NCBI GenBank assembly: GCA_013398955.1
Contig: VWPU01011695.1
Span: forward strand, 1-64,000
From: Callaeas wilsoni
Taxonomy: Eukaryota > Chordata > Aves > Passeriformes > Callaeidae
Direction: 5' to 3'
Length of the DNA: 64,000 nucleotides
Positions within the stretch are counted from its first letter, which is position 1, and every line of letters begins with the position of its first letter. A model generated the notes under the pieces. The model was not told the origin of the DNA. It made no database searches and saw only the letters and a program-made list of their open reading frames with translations. The position numbers were made by a program, and so were the translations under genes. Positions 32,756 through 44,527 of this stretch are shown one piece after another.

Positions 32756-35700
32756 GTAAGACCTCAGATGCCATAAAGAAAACTCAGATTGTGCTGCATG
32801 TTGGAAACACTGGAAGTGGGTGAAGTTAGTGCGGCGGTCTTACAGCGTCTGCCAGCAGATGGGAGCAGGGGTCTCTGCACAGATGTCTATACTTACTGTC
32901 AGAGAAGGTCTTTCAGCAGAAAGCTTTCAGTGTAAGAAGAGTTCAAGAGGCAGCACGGTAACTTTTCATAGCTTATATATAAATGTTGCTTTATTGTAAC
33001 GAATTAATTAGCAGAAAATGAGGGGATTTGTACAAATCCAGTTGCAAAATGTCACCGTTTTTAAGGGGATTGGGCTAAAAGGGAGAAGAAAAGAAGCATT
33101 GTTTGGAGAATTAAGAAGAAAAGAGCATGCCCTTGGGCAATTGAGTGCTCTGCATGTGATGGGAAGCTGTTGTAGCTGCTGAGATCTTAAAATGGGACAA
33201 GACTTTGTGAATTGATAAAAAATGAAGGAATGACAAGATCAGGCTAAGGTAATGCCGAGCATTCATCAAAACTGTACATAAAATATCTGGCACACCTGGA
33301 GGGCTATTTGACCTAAGTAAATGGAATATTTATTAATTGAAATGACAGGTAAAAATTTGGCACAGCTGGAATTATATTGGTGTTTCTCCTGCTACTTTTT
33401 ACTTTTCTGAAAACTAAGCTACCAGAAGCGTGGTGTTGTCATTGCATCTCTTCTTCTTGAGATGTATTTCTGTATGCATGGGGTTTATCTGAGGATACAG
33501 TGCCTGAGTATGTCCTTTAGAGTCACAGCTTGTCTTCCAAAGACCTGAGCAGGGCACAGACCATTAGCTGTGAGATTTCACTACTGGAAGGACAGAACCT
33601 AGGCAGTAAAAGACACAGTTTTGCAATAAAATGAAAGGCCAAAACAAGGTGGGAAGAAGCCATGAAGGACTTAGGAGGGATGAGGCTAATACCCTGCAAG
33701 TTCCTAAGATTTTTGGATTGAGTGGAGCTGGTCCCCAGTCACCAGACTTACCCAAGTTGCATTTACAAACTGTATTTTTTGTAGAAGGATGCAACATCTA
33801 CCTACTCCAAGGAAAATCAGATGAGTTTCATGCTAATGTTTCAACTGGCAGCTTTTTCTCCAATGATTTTGTCATGCAACACCTTATTTGGCACAGATAT
33901 GTACAGTATTACTCCTACAGAAAAAGAAAATGTAATGTGAAAGCCGTGATAAAACCATGCCATATGGCTGGTGGACTTTCTCAGACAAGCTGGTGAACAG
34001 GATCATCTTAATGTGCCTGGAGCTGCTGGGGACTCTCTAGTTGGGACTATTTCTCTCAGTTTTCCCTCTTTCCATTGTAGTGCAGAAGTGGTACATGTGA
34101 GACTTGGATGTAGGCTTTATGAGAAGTTTTAGGAGGGAAGCTGAGACTTGAGTGAACGAAGAAGAGCAGAAGTTTTCCTCCATACCCAGTTCCGCAGCCA
34201 TAGCTGCCAAGAGTTTGTGCTGATAGGCACTGTTCTGAAGCACCGAGATCCATGTACCCGTGTAGGGGTAACCTCAGTTAAACCTTCCCAAGGCAGGCTG
34301 TGCAGCCTCGAAATCAGCCAGGCAGGGAGCCTCTGAATGCCTGCAGATAGTGCCAGCAGTGCCCCAGCCATGTTCAAGCGGGCAGAAGAGGTGCTGGCAG
34401 AGGGACCAGGGCACAGCCGGGAATGAGGCAGGAGGAGGGCTGGAGCTGATAGGGGGCCAGGACGTGGCGGGGGCTGGTGCTGGTAGCAGGGTGAGGGATA
34501 TGGCGTGTGATTCAGAGAGGCTTGGATCCATATTTCTGAGAATTATTTGTTGCATTCTGCAATTACTTGAGGCAGTGCAGTGCCATGGAACTGACAGTCT
34601 GAGAGGTGATCAGTTTTGTGGCTGTGGTGGTGCTGACTGCTCCAACATGAGGAGTTAGAGCATAGGGCGAAGGGAGAAGGGATTTTCTCCCTGAGCTCCC
34701 CACTGAGTTGCTGAAACTTTCTCCTGTGTAAACAAAGTGGTTGCATGAGCATCCTCAGTTTCGTTTTTCCCTTCTGATGCCATTTCATGCAAAGGAAATG
34801 AGCTGCAAGTGTTTAGCTTGGCACTGTAACTTTGGTAATCGTATCCAGGGCATAGAGTAGCAGGGGCTGGTGCTTAATCATTCACTCATTAGCTCAGTGT
34901 CGGTTGAGCTTGGAAGACAATTAGAGGGTAAGAAATTGTGTCGGGCCGTCTGAGAGGAGCAAGTGTAAGACAGTCCATGAAGGACGACATACTTTCTGTG
35001 TTTCTTGGTGCACTGAGTCATTGCCATTTCAGCACAGCTGTTGCTGCTGCTATCAGTTTTGGAGAAAATGTTTGCGTTTGAAATGCCCATCTGCTTGCAG
35101 CTATTGTCATCTTTTAATTGGTGTAATCCTGTCAGATGAGAGTAGTACAATCGAGAGTGTCTCCTGCACTGACACCAACCACCAGCACCTCATGTGCCAT
35201 GCACCTGTTTTTGCCCATACACTTTCTATATGAATACCTCCCTCATGTTCCCAGGGATTTTTCCCTAAGGGCTGGCTTTCCTTATGTGGCAATACGAAGA
35301 GGATTTCTTCCCTCTTTGGCTATGATTAGTTGCCCGTCAGGGCATTTCCAAAGGGATAGGGGCATGACTTCACACTGCAGTCAGTGGTTGCACAGGGTTC
35401 TGCACGGACAGCCAAGAGATGAAAGCCTGACATATAATTTGAGATTAAAGGAGCTTCACTTGTTTAGTCTAGAAAATTGCAGACTGGTATATATCAAAAG
35501 TTTATATATGCATCAGGGAGGGCAACAACAAGAAGGACAGCAGGTTACTAAATCACATTATCAGTACTGGAAAAAGAACAAACAGAGAGGAACTAGGTAA
35601 TAGACATAGACTAGAAACTAGAAGCCAGCCCTTGAAGATCAGACTAACACTGCCATGGCAACAGTGGGGACAAATTTTCTTAGTTTTTTTTAAAGACAGA

Positions 35701-36110
35701 GTTTGAATAATTTCATGAAGATGATAAAGTGTCATGCTTTCCTGCCGTAACAGGTGATAGGACCAGATGATATAGGAAATCTTCTGTCAGTCCATTTCAT
35801 AACACGCATTTATTAAAGTTCCTGAAGCAGTTTTGCAGTGGGGCCTAAGATACTGCAAATGGAAAGCACATTTGTAGATTTGAACTGTGCACGAACACTG
35901 CTTCAAACTGTGAGCTGAACAAATTTCACAGGATTAGAAGGGGGGATGCTGAGCTCTTGGTTTGCTAGCTGACCACCCAAGATAGATATGATGGTTAGGA
36001 TACTGCAGTGTCAATTTATGCTGTGTAATGTGTGTGTTTGTTCAGTTGGAATCTGAATTTAGACAGACACAAATGACTCTTTGCTTTCTTTTTACTGAGA
36101 TTACTCTTCA

Positions 36111-36260
36111 GCCATGTCATCAGACAGGCGACCAAACCCAGCGTGGCCAGGGCAGAGGTGAGCAGGATAACAGCAGCTCCTTCGGCCTGGCGTGCCGCTG
36201 CCGTGTGACTGTGGCTGCCTGCTCTCCTTGCGTCAGTATCAAAACCACAGCGCCAGCACC
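36111..36260. other. Isolated CpG-dense patch with exon-like signals
   Basis: Eight CpGs fall in about 130 bases of otherwise CpG-poor DNA. On the plus strand a pyrimidine-rich run ends in CTTCAG (36105-36110). It is followed by CCATG and then, 47 bases on, by GAG|GTGAGC at 36157/36158; the frame from that ATG reads MSSDRRPNPAWPGQ. On the minus strand the frame across 36109-36260 reads a hydrophobic stretch (AAVILLTSALATLGLVACLM) followed by WLKSNLSKKK, like a membrane anchor with a basic stop-transfer. Only one strand, or neither, can be real. I do not recognise either protein. A hairpin CAGCACCT-TGC-AGGTGCTG also lies at 36254-36272. Confidence 0.25.
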
Positions 36261-36568
36261 TTGCAGGTGCTGCTGGGCTAATGAAAAGCCTGTTTTTCCA
36301 TGGAGAGTTACACATGATCCCAACTGTCATCTAAGTGCTTCTGATATTTTCTGCTAAACCACAAGAGGTTGAAGTTCTATGATTAGTGTATAATTCCTTT
36401 TGTAGAAAGCCCAGGGATACACTTGGCACATTACCTAGATAGGGACACCCTAGAAAAGATGAGAAGAACTGTTAGGCAGTCACTCAGTATTTTCCAGGAC
36501 AGTCAATGTACATAAATCCCACTCTTCTGTTCCTGTTGTTCCTTTTACTCTGGTTGTCTCAGGATGAT

Positions 36569-36582
36569 CTCTCTCTCTCTCT
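36569..36582. repeat. (CT)n repeat
   Basis: Seven CT units followed by CCCCCCACAG. The combination mimics a splice acceptor but no exon-like sequence follows. Confidence 0.8.
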
Positions 36583-37664
36583 TCCCCCCACAGCAATTTC
36601 AGTGAAGGTTTTAAGAGAGTTTCCTCTTTTACTATAGTTTCAGGATTTTTGTCATCTTTCTCATTTGTAAAAATGTTTGGCTTTTGGTCTTTCAGAGGTT
36701 AAAAGGTGGTCAAGCAGCAGTAGTATCTGTTTTGAAAAGAATATGAGTGAGAATTCAGGATTTCCTGCTTACAGAGAGCCATGTGAATAACAGTGAATGA
36801 GCCCAGTCTAAAGCTCCTTGTACTCTACAGCCAGATACCCACTTAAATTCTTTGTGTTGTGTGCCATGCCTTAGTAGCGAAACTAGAGAACCTAGAGCGA
36901 AACTGAGGATTGCATAGTGTCTTCTTCCTGTGTTTTTGGTGGCAGGATTTGTTTGACAACATGCTAGGAAGCTGTTACATATCTTCACCAAGCCAAGTAA
37001 TTTTCTGTATGATGTGAAAACCTCATTGATGATGCCTCAATATCATCACTAATTGTTTGCAGTGCACAAATTGATGTATTAAGAAGGGAAGATTTGCAAC
37101 CAGCAGCTGTTAACATCTTAGCCTTCATGGTCTCATGCATTCCTTCTGAAAAATGCAATCAAGAGTCACATTCATGTATAGCTGCTGAGCATTTGGACAA
37201 AATACCTTTTTCTAACACCCTTTCTTACTGCTTTTCCTTTCAAACAGAAGGTAGAAAATTGTGCTCCTCAAGTTTCTTCTGTTTATCTGAATTAATCTTT
37301 CTAGACAGTGTTAGTCCAGCCCATAGTCACCTAGTTAGTATTACTTGTTTTCACTTTAAAATACTCTAAGAAAGTCTTTTTCTTGTGATGAAACCAGTTT
37401 TTCTAGGTATTGGGAAAATCATTTAGTACGGGGCAACTCCTTGCGTTTGCTCTCGTTGAAATACTCCTCATGTTATTACTCCTTGGAGCACCTAGTACTA
37501 GCTGATGGTCTAATGACTACACATTCTTGTTTTCCCATAGATGGCATGTTTTTGTAAGGAACACGGACATTGAATAATAGTAGCAGTGTTGTATGCACAG
37601 AGGTTTACCAGAAAACAATGGAGATGATTTTTGTAGGAAGAAACAATTTATTAGACTGACTGGG

Positions 37665-37680
37665 AAAAAAAAAAAAAAAA
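37665..37680. repeat. A16 homopolymer
   Basis: Sixteen adenines, followed by GGAAAAAACC. No retroposon body is recognisable upstream. Confidence 0.8.
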
Positions 37681-38212
37681 GGAAAAAACCTAGTGTTTTG
37701 GGCTCAGCACCCAATCATTAGCACACTTGCATAATAACTTGACTTGCTTCCACAAAGCAACAGGATGTTTTCTAGCTTTGCATTCTCCAGGCTTCACATC
37801 CAGGGTCCGGACAAAACTTTGCTGCTTTTTTTCAACCTTTGCCGTTGGCGTATGAAAATTTGCTTAGCCCTTGAGATAGGTGTTTGGAAAAGACTTCTCA
37901 TGTTGCTGATACTGCATGGTTTTGGTGTGCTCTCTGACATCTTGCATATATTGTCTGATGATAAAGATAACTTTGAATCTGATCTTTTGTGTCACATATA
38001 AAATGGGGGATTATGAAATGTTGTGCAACAGAAGAGGTAAGATCAACAAAATGATAAATTTAATTTAGGAGATTAAGAAACTGGCTGCTTTAAAATTTCT
38101 ATCTTACTCCTTTCCAACCTGGAGGCAGGAATGGAAAATGAGTTTTTTATACCTGTAGGAGAATTCTTGCACTAGGAAGGGAAGAGCAGCAGTACAGTAG
38201 TACTGAAAATAG

Positions 38213-38253
38213 TAGTAAAAATAATAATAATAAAAAAGCTAAATAAATAAAAA
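38213..38253. repeat. AAT/AAAT-rich simple sequence
   Basis: AGTAGTAAAAATAATAATAA followed by AAATAAATAA units. It is a low-complexity A/T tract. Confidence 0.8.
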
Positions 38254-38986
38254 ATGCTAGAAATACCTGTCACTCTTTCCTGAGGAGCTCACCAGGCTGA
38301 ATTCTTGGGCTTTCTTGTTCAGTTCTGCAGTTCTTGTTTTTGCAATAAAGTGCTCATGACATTCAGTAATTACAGATGGATACTAGGCAGGATTAGACTG
38401 CCGAATACTTTTGTCCAAATTTCAGATCATCAAACCATATATTTTGCAATTGTTAAACCCTGTGATTGTTTAAAGTCTTTGAGTGCTCATGGCCAAGACT
38501 GAGAGAGCCTCTGGCTCCTATGTGGCAGTGTCCTTTGCCAGCCAGGCTGTGTTCTCTATGACAGGTACGAATCATTCACTTCCTTTTGTAAGGGAGTAAC
38601 AGAGCACAGTGATGCCTTATTTCTCACACCACTTCTGTGTTTGGACATGCATATAGCATGGACAAAAACAAAGGCATTTCAGGAAATCTCAATTCCCCTA
38701 TGTCAAATAGGAGTGGGGAGCTGATAAAGGGAAGCGGAGGTCTTCCTCACACTTCTGGGACTGTATCTGCAATACAGTCTACTGCATGAGCCGTTGCATT
38801 TCAGTGGGGCACTGAGGGACCAGGAAAATGCAATGAACCATTTTAATGGGCAGTAAAATGAAAAAAGAAAATTTAAAATCTTGGGGTGCCTTTTCGTTTT
38901 AGGCTCTTTGGATACCAAAAGGAAAAAGATGCAATATGGATCCTTAGCTCATTCACTGATGGTATGTGAGAGATAAGTTCTGAAGT

Positions 38987-39063
38987 CTTCAAAGAAGGAG
39001 ACAATTTAGCAGGTGCTAAATTGTCTCCTTCTTTGAAGGAGAATGTGCTCATAAGCACATTCT
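38987..39063. repeat. Two adjacent perfect inverted repeats (hairpins)
   Basis: Left arm 38987-39011 is the exact reverse complement of right arm 39014-39038, giving 25 paired bases around a 2-base spacer GG. It is followed at once by a second perfect hairpin with arms AGAATGTGCT (39040-39049) and AGCACATTCT (39054-39063) around CATA. A third, overlapping hairpin, CTCCTTC-TTT-GAAGGAG (39025-39041), bridges the two. No mismatch is present in any arm, so the structure is either recent or maintained. A 2-base spacer is too short for a normal microRNA precursor loop. Replication template-switching is the simplest origin. Confidence 0.9.
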
Positions 39064-39094
39064 TTGCACACAAGTCACAAAATATGCTAGAGAC

Positions 39095-39170
39095 ACCTTT
39101 CTGGTAAAAGACACTGAGATTAAATGATTTTTTCCAAGACATCAGAGCCTGGGATTGAATTTGATCTTAT
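39095..39170 (-). mobile_element. MIR-like ancient SINE remnant (tentative)
   Basis: ACACTGAGATTAAATGATTT, TTTCCAAGACATCAGAGCCT and GGGATTGAATTTGATCTT follow the order of the reverse-complemented core region of MIR/CORE-SINE elements (GAAACTGAGG, then GTTAAGTGACTTGCCCAAGG, then TCACAGAGC and GGGATT). It is heavily diverged. It sits immediately beside the hairpin pair at 38987-39063, but nothing shows that they are related. Confidence 0.4.
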
Positions 39171-40405
39171 AAAATCCATTGTAATATTTTAGAAACATGT
39201 ATTTTTCACAGCAGGAGGTTTTATCTCTCTAACACAGTGTCTCATCTTCATTACTCATGGACAACTGGAAGACAAACAACTTTTCTGGCTTCAACTTGAA
39301 TAAGTTCTTAACCTTATCCAAAGGCTTTGTATTTATTGGGAAATAAAAGAAGGAGTAGAAGGGCAGCACTTGTAAATCCTGTGCTGTCAGAATCTCACAG
39401 GAAGTTGAATGACCCTTGCTTGAGAAACAAAAACCACAGAATGTGGGCGTGATATTTATTGGTACATGCTTTGCATTCTCCTCCAAGGACCGATTGCATT
39501 TTGCATTGCTACTGTAAATCCTGCCTACCTTTTCCAAGATTTCAACACTAACTCTTCTGACAAGAAGCCGCTGGAGAGAAACTCTGTGAGGGTTAGTATT
39601 TTGACTTCCGAGCCCTGGAAAGCTCTCCCCTGGTGTTAATGATTTTTGGTGAAAGGGAAGAATGATGGGCTTTCAGGCACAGTGGGCGTTCATTAGCATG
39701 TACTCTGTGTCAATAGACCCCGCTTGGATGGCACAGTCATATCTCTGTGGCTTTCCTTTTCCCGTGTCTGTTTGTTGCTGTTTCTCTCTGAAGACAAGTG
39801 AACAATTGCATTGACTTTCTGATCTTCATATATGTGAATGTTTATATTAACATAAGCGGCTCTGTCATCTCATTTAAAATTGGCTGTGGACTGAAGATGC
39901 TTTAGTAATCCTGGTTTTTTTCTAATTAAAAAGAAAGGGGGAAAAGCCTAGAATAAAAGGGGAAGAAGATGGCTTACTTTTGCCGAAAATAAGCAAATTA
40001 TATTTGTATGGGTGTAAGGTCATAAAAGTTCAGATTATGCATTTTTAATTGTTTACTTGCATGAATTGTTTTCTCTTAATGCAGAAGATGTAAAAGTAGC
40101 TTCAGTGTGTTAACAGTTAATTAACTGTTCTAAATATGTCTGATCTATCACAGTATTTTCAGCTAGCTAGTTTCTGAGCTGTTCAAGAGCACTCAGTTCT
40201 TCCACTACGAAAATCAAAGATCAGAGGCCTTCTTTTTAAGAAGCTTGTTTAATATTCTTTATTAAGGCAAAACATTTTGTCATTAGTATTTTCCTTAGGG
40301 TCTCCTAGGTTTCAGGTGTTTTTGAGGCTTAGTTCACTGTCAAGTCTGGACGATTGTATCTTGGTACTTAGGTTTATCTATTCTGTATCTATATTCTCAT
40401 CTAAC
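39171..40405. other. Non-coding stretch, possible conserved element
   Basis: No gene or transposon seen. The segment 39650-39930 is repeat-free, AT-rich and has TTAATTAAA/TAAT-type motifs of the kind found in developmental enhancers, but conservation cannot be judged here. Confidence 0.5.
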
Positions 40406-40472
40406 TTTAGAGTTTAAATACCACGGTATTTAGAGTTAAATACCGTGGTATTTAGAGTAAAATTGTGTGGTA
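40406..40472. repeat. Three-copy 22/23-bp tandem repeat with palindromic core
   Basis: Copy 1 is 40406-40428, copy 2 is 40429-40450 and copy 3 is 40451-40472. Each begins TTTAGAGT and ends in GGTA. Copies 1 and 2 carry AAATACC-AC-GGTATTT and AAATACC-GT-GGTATTT, which are near-perfect palindromes and also exact reverse complements of each other. Copy 3 has lost the left half (AAAATTGTGTGGTA). The array can therefore fold within or between units. Confidence 0.9.
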
Positions 40473-42604
40473 TAGACTTCATCGTATAGGTAATGAGCTA
40501 GGCACTCAGCCTTTAACAAGAGAAAAAAAAAAGAAAGTTATTAAGAAGGTACAAGATGAAGATGCATACAGACAGGCTCATTTCTTTGCCACATCATTTG
40601 TTTGCAAATCTGGCCATGGGAAGGTTCAAAGGATGTGTAGAATGACCATTTCTCACCAAAATCCACAGTCCTGCCCTTGGCTATAGTGAAATAACTTCAT
40701 GTTACTTTAGCAGAAGGCAGCACTTCCTCTGACTTGTGTTTTAACCTAAGTTCTCCTGAATCCGTGTTAGTCCAGACCTCAGGTGTGTTTGTTGTTTGCC
40801 AGGTATATGGTGAAATCTGTACTTTAGTAGTGACTAGGTGTTTCTCATGGCTGTCTGTCCCTTCACTGTCAAGAAAGGCAAAGTATTTATGCGGAGGTAG
40901 ATTTTCTCAGAGAATTTTTTAACGAGACGGTCATGTGTGAGAGTGCTTCTGCTGGTTTTTGTGCTCCAGTAGGACTCACACAACTCTATTATGACTGCTT
41001 TCTGTACATGAGCTGAGGGGGGAGCAGTGCTGTGCACAGCCTCAGTTCTCTGGTAGGAGTAGCTATAGAGACAGCTCTTGTACAGTTCTTCCTGCATCCC
41101 TGTAATTTATTTGGGTGGCATTGCTGCAGTACAAGTACTGGAGATAAAATACTGAGATTCACTGAGTCAGATTTGAGTCAATATAAATCTAAAATTACTT
41201 GTTCCTTTTCTTCCATTGAAGCTAAAGAAAGAAACCAGGATAACCTAACTGCCTGATCTGTTTGTATGGACTTGCATCTGTGATGGTTTGTGCATACAAA
41301 CAACTGCCTTAAAAGAAAAGCAAACGTGGCACTGGTATGTGTACAGCATCTCACTGTTTTCTGGGCAGGAGTAGGGTTCACAAGTGCCTTTTTGGTTCAT
41401 CACTGAAATAACATAAAAGTAGAAAATAACTGAGCTTTGCTCTTTTACCAGTTTAATGTCTTTGAGAATAGGCCTTGTTCTCTAACTGAAAAAAATGATA
41501 ATCCATTAAGGAAAATTTAGCCACAAGCAAGGCTGCAGTATATCTTATTTCCAGTGTTGCAAAGACCTCACTTGGGGGTATTTTGGAAGAAAACCTTTCA
41601 GTCTCATTTAGGGTGGTAATTTTATTTAATGTGGTAATTGTAACATGAGAGTGATCATAGCAGCTTCTGTGTGAATTTAGTATTTATTATTGTGCCAATT
41701 GCCAAGTAGAGGTCAGGATGCCAGAGGCAGGGACAGGAGGGAATTCCTCCTGACAGGAGGAAGAGGGATTTCCTTTCAGTTGGGTTAAAAATGTAATAGC
41801 AAAAATAAAGAAGGCAAAGCTACAGATTGTCTCTGATAGCTGCTTCTGGACTTGTGAAGTAGAGTCGAATGCCTTGCAATGGAAATACAAACTCAAGATT
41901 TGTGGGAGAAGGAGCGACTCTTCCATGACATGCTGTCCACCATCCTCTCCTCCTAGAGGAGGAGTGGGAGGTTCAAAGGTTATCATCCTATTTATGCTAA
42001 TTGAGTTTGAGCTAAGCTCTTCTCAAGGAAAAAAGCCTCTTATTGAATTAGTTATGCAGTTGCTCGAGGTGCAAGTGGAATGGCTGTAACTGTCTTAGAG
42101 TCTGCTCGAGTGGCCCTCGAAGAGTACATCTAAAAGATTTCTCTTCATTTAAGCATTCCTCAGATGCAGAGCAACACGGGGACCTGAGAGACTTGTGTGC
42201 CTTTTGCTATTTGTCTGTCTTCAAAAGGGGCCAAACATGTTCAGGTACACAGCACCCTGGCAGGTCCTCTGCTTGTCCATGGAGCAGGGTTTGAGGGTAA
42301 GAATGATTTATTTATGTAATATTGTTAAACAACCATAATTCGTAATTGTGTGAATGTGCTGTAAAGGGGAGGCAGCGTTAGAGGTACTCACACAGAAAAT
42401 GAAGGATCTGTAAGGATGTGCCTTGTTCATTCCTTCATTGCATGTTTCTGAATTGCTGTAACTTGAGGAAACAAGTCAGAAGTTTGTGAAAATATTCTGT
42501 GTATGTTTATGCATCTCTGCATTTGTATTCATACATCAAACATACATCACTGTGTACCTCTATGTAGAAAAATATCGTTAATAAGTTTAATTTCCATTGG
42601 CCCT
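40473..42604. other. Non-coding stretch, no gene seen
   Basis: Only short chance frames (up to 99 codons). A poly-A-like AGAAAAAAAAAAGAAAG run lies at 40521-40537. A semi-palindromic AGGAGGGAATTCCTCCTG at 41736-41753 is minor. Nothing further can be supported. Confidence 0.55.
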
Positions 42605-42795
42605 TCCACCCTTAAGCTTTTGAAAGGTTTATAGAGATGGATTAATGAATTATACCTCATAGCAGTCTTAGGAGACACATATTAAGGAAGGATTGCAGTC
42701 TGGATAAATTAAGTATTTTATTCAAGGTCATGCAGCAAGTCAGCAGCAGATAGGAGAATGAAATCCAGAACTTCTTATTCTAAGTCACTCTAGTT
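42605..42795 (-). mobile_element. MIR-like ancient SINE remnant
   Basis: In order: AAGCTTTTGAAAGGTTTATA, then ATTAATGAATTATACCTCAT, AGCAGTCTTAGGAGACACAT, ATTAAG, TATTCAAGGTCATGCAGCAAG and AATGAAATCCAGAACTTC. This follows the reverse complement of MIR/CORE-SINE elements: AAGCACTTTACAAA, then CTCATTAATCCTCACAGC, CCCTATGAGGTAGG, GACTTGCCCAAGGTCACACAG, and the GGGATTCGAACCCAGG part. Divergence is high, consistent with an amniote-age copy. The assignment rests on remembered consensus phrasing. Confidence 0.6.
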
Positions 42796-43924
42796 GTTTA
42801 ATAATTGTTAGTTGTCTTCTAAATTGGATTTTCTTCAAAACCTTTAGTCTTGAGGATTCATGAAAGTACCATTAACTGTAGCAGTAGAATAGCTATGGTC
42901 AAGATGGCATCTGAAAAGTGTAACCTTAAATTAATTTGGCTGTCATTATTTGTACACCTATTCTCACAGTACATGGCAGTATTCTTTTCCATGAAACCAG
43001 TCTACTAGTCTCTGATGGCATTTAATATGAAAGAGTTAGTTTGCAATTCAAAAATACCTATTGCATTTCCTCGGCTCTCCTGATTTTATCACAACTCCTG
43101 AAATATTTGGTATGGGTTTTCTTTCCAAAAGTGCCAAATGACAGAAAGATCTTTAAACTTTGAAAATAGAAGAAGTTCAGAAGTTGCAACAAAATACTGG
43201 AAATTATGGCTTCTAAATAATGTCTCCTGATCTGTCTTTTTCTGTCTCCCTCCTTGAAAAAGGCAAATCAAAATTAAAATGTTATTTGCACCATTTTATT
43301 CTTACAACTAGCAAGACTTGTATCTCACTAGCTTTTATGATTTTTGAAGATTGATTTTTTTGTATCAGTCTCTCTAGGAAGTGCATACTTAAAAACAGAA
43401 TGAGCAAGACCTATGTACACCTATGTTTTTTATATGAGGACAGTTTGCATTTGTTGTTGCTAAGTCCATTTTGACTATTCCGTTTCAAATTCTTTTCTCT
43501 TAAGGTATCCAACTATACAGATTGTATAGATCACTTATCAGTCATTACATAATCGTCTTTGGGATAGAGGTGGGATTTTGTGCTGTAAAAAGGGTGGCCC
43601 AGGGCTTCCAAAGGGCTGGTATTTGTGCAGATTTTCCCCCTGCAGCAGGTTCTCAGCTGGCTCTGGGATCTCTTTCAGCAGAGACTTTAGTTCCTCAGCT
43701 ATTCCTTACTATATAATAAAAGCTTGTTTCTGGATAAATATGAATCTGCAATGTATGGCTTTACAATTAGCAGCTATCTACTGCTAATTGTGCTATCTAC
43801 CACAATTTCTGCAGAAGTTTGTCTCTTCTTTTTGCCCTTGGTGTCTTAATCAAGCATTACTGAAAAAAAAATACTCAGAAAGTCTATGAAGTGCTTTTTT
43901 TGTCCTGTTTCTATTTTAACATAG

Positions 43925-44064
43925 ACAGCTCCACAGTCATAAGTTACAGCATATCTGAGACACCCAGTATATTACCAGAAGCTATAGATGAAAAGAAAAT
44001 TTGGTCATGTGTCCCGTGGGTTCCTGAAGGCATGGCATTCTTCATTGAATTCTATGCTGTTCAG
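43925..44064 (+). other. Weak candidate coding exon
   Basis: TTTCTATTTTAACATAG precedes position 43925 (acceptor-like) and CAG|GTACTA follows 44064 (donor-like). One frame stays open through the 140 bases and reads a fairly protein-like sequence ending CVPWVPEGMAFFIEFYAVQ. I recognise no family. With many frames and many AG...GT pairs in 64 kb, chance is the leading explanation. Confidence 0.15.
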
Positions 44065-44527
44065 GTACTAGAGCAATTATAATAAATGTTGGATGTTTGT
44101 ATCCAAATGCATTAAGGTGTCAGAAAGCAGAATGCCAGCTGCCAGCATTGGCTGCAGTTCAATCTCTGGGCTTCAGCTCAGGCACTGCCTAAGCCAAAAA
44201 TTAAATAGGGTGCCTGGGGAAACTCACATCAAATGAAATCAAGTGCCCACTTGCTGTCAAATAAAGGTTAAAAGATTAAATACATTTACTGTTATTGCAG
44301 TACAATATTGTGATTGTCATACCAGCTCAGACAGGAATAAGTGTATTTCTGTTCTAATTGAAATTCCTCAGGAGGATGGCCACTTCATTGAAATAAGTGA
44401 TAGTTTCAGTGATACTCTTGAGTTCTCTTTTCCTGATTGCTTACTCAAAGTCAGCCAGAGATGGCTTCTCCCAAAAAAGTGATACTGCATCCCTATATGG
44501 ATGAAGTAATGCCTGCTGTGACTGTGC

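Larger units (their letters stand above)
30299..38986. other. Non-coding stretch with a few exon-like signals
   Basis: About 8.7 kb without a supported gene. It contains a TCTG run near 32530-32547, a CT repeat at 36569-36582, an A16 run at 37665-37680 and an AAT-rich tract at 38213-38253. Two places have splice-like context: 32638-32755 and 36111-36157. The longest frame is 154 codons (35136-35600), unrelated to any family I recognise. Confidence 0.5.

Noticed and set aside
36569..36594. Strong-looking splice acceptor (CT repeat then CCCCCCACAG)
   Set aside because: Arises from a simple repeat, and the downstream sequence has no open frame or matching donor.
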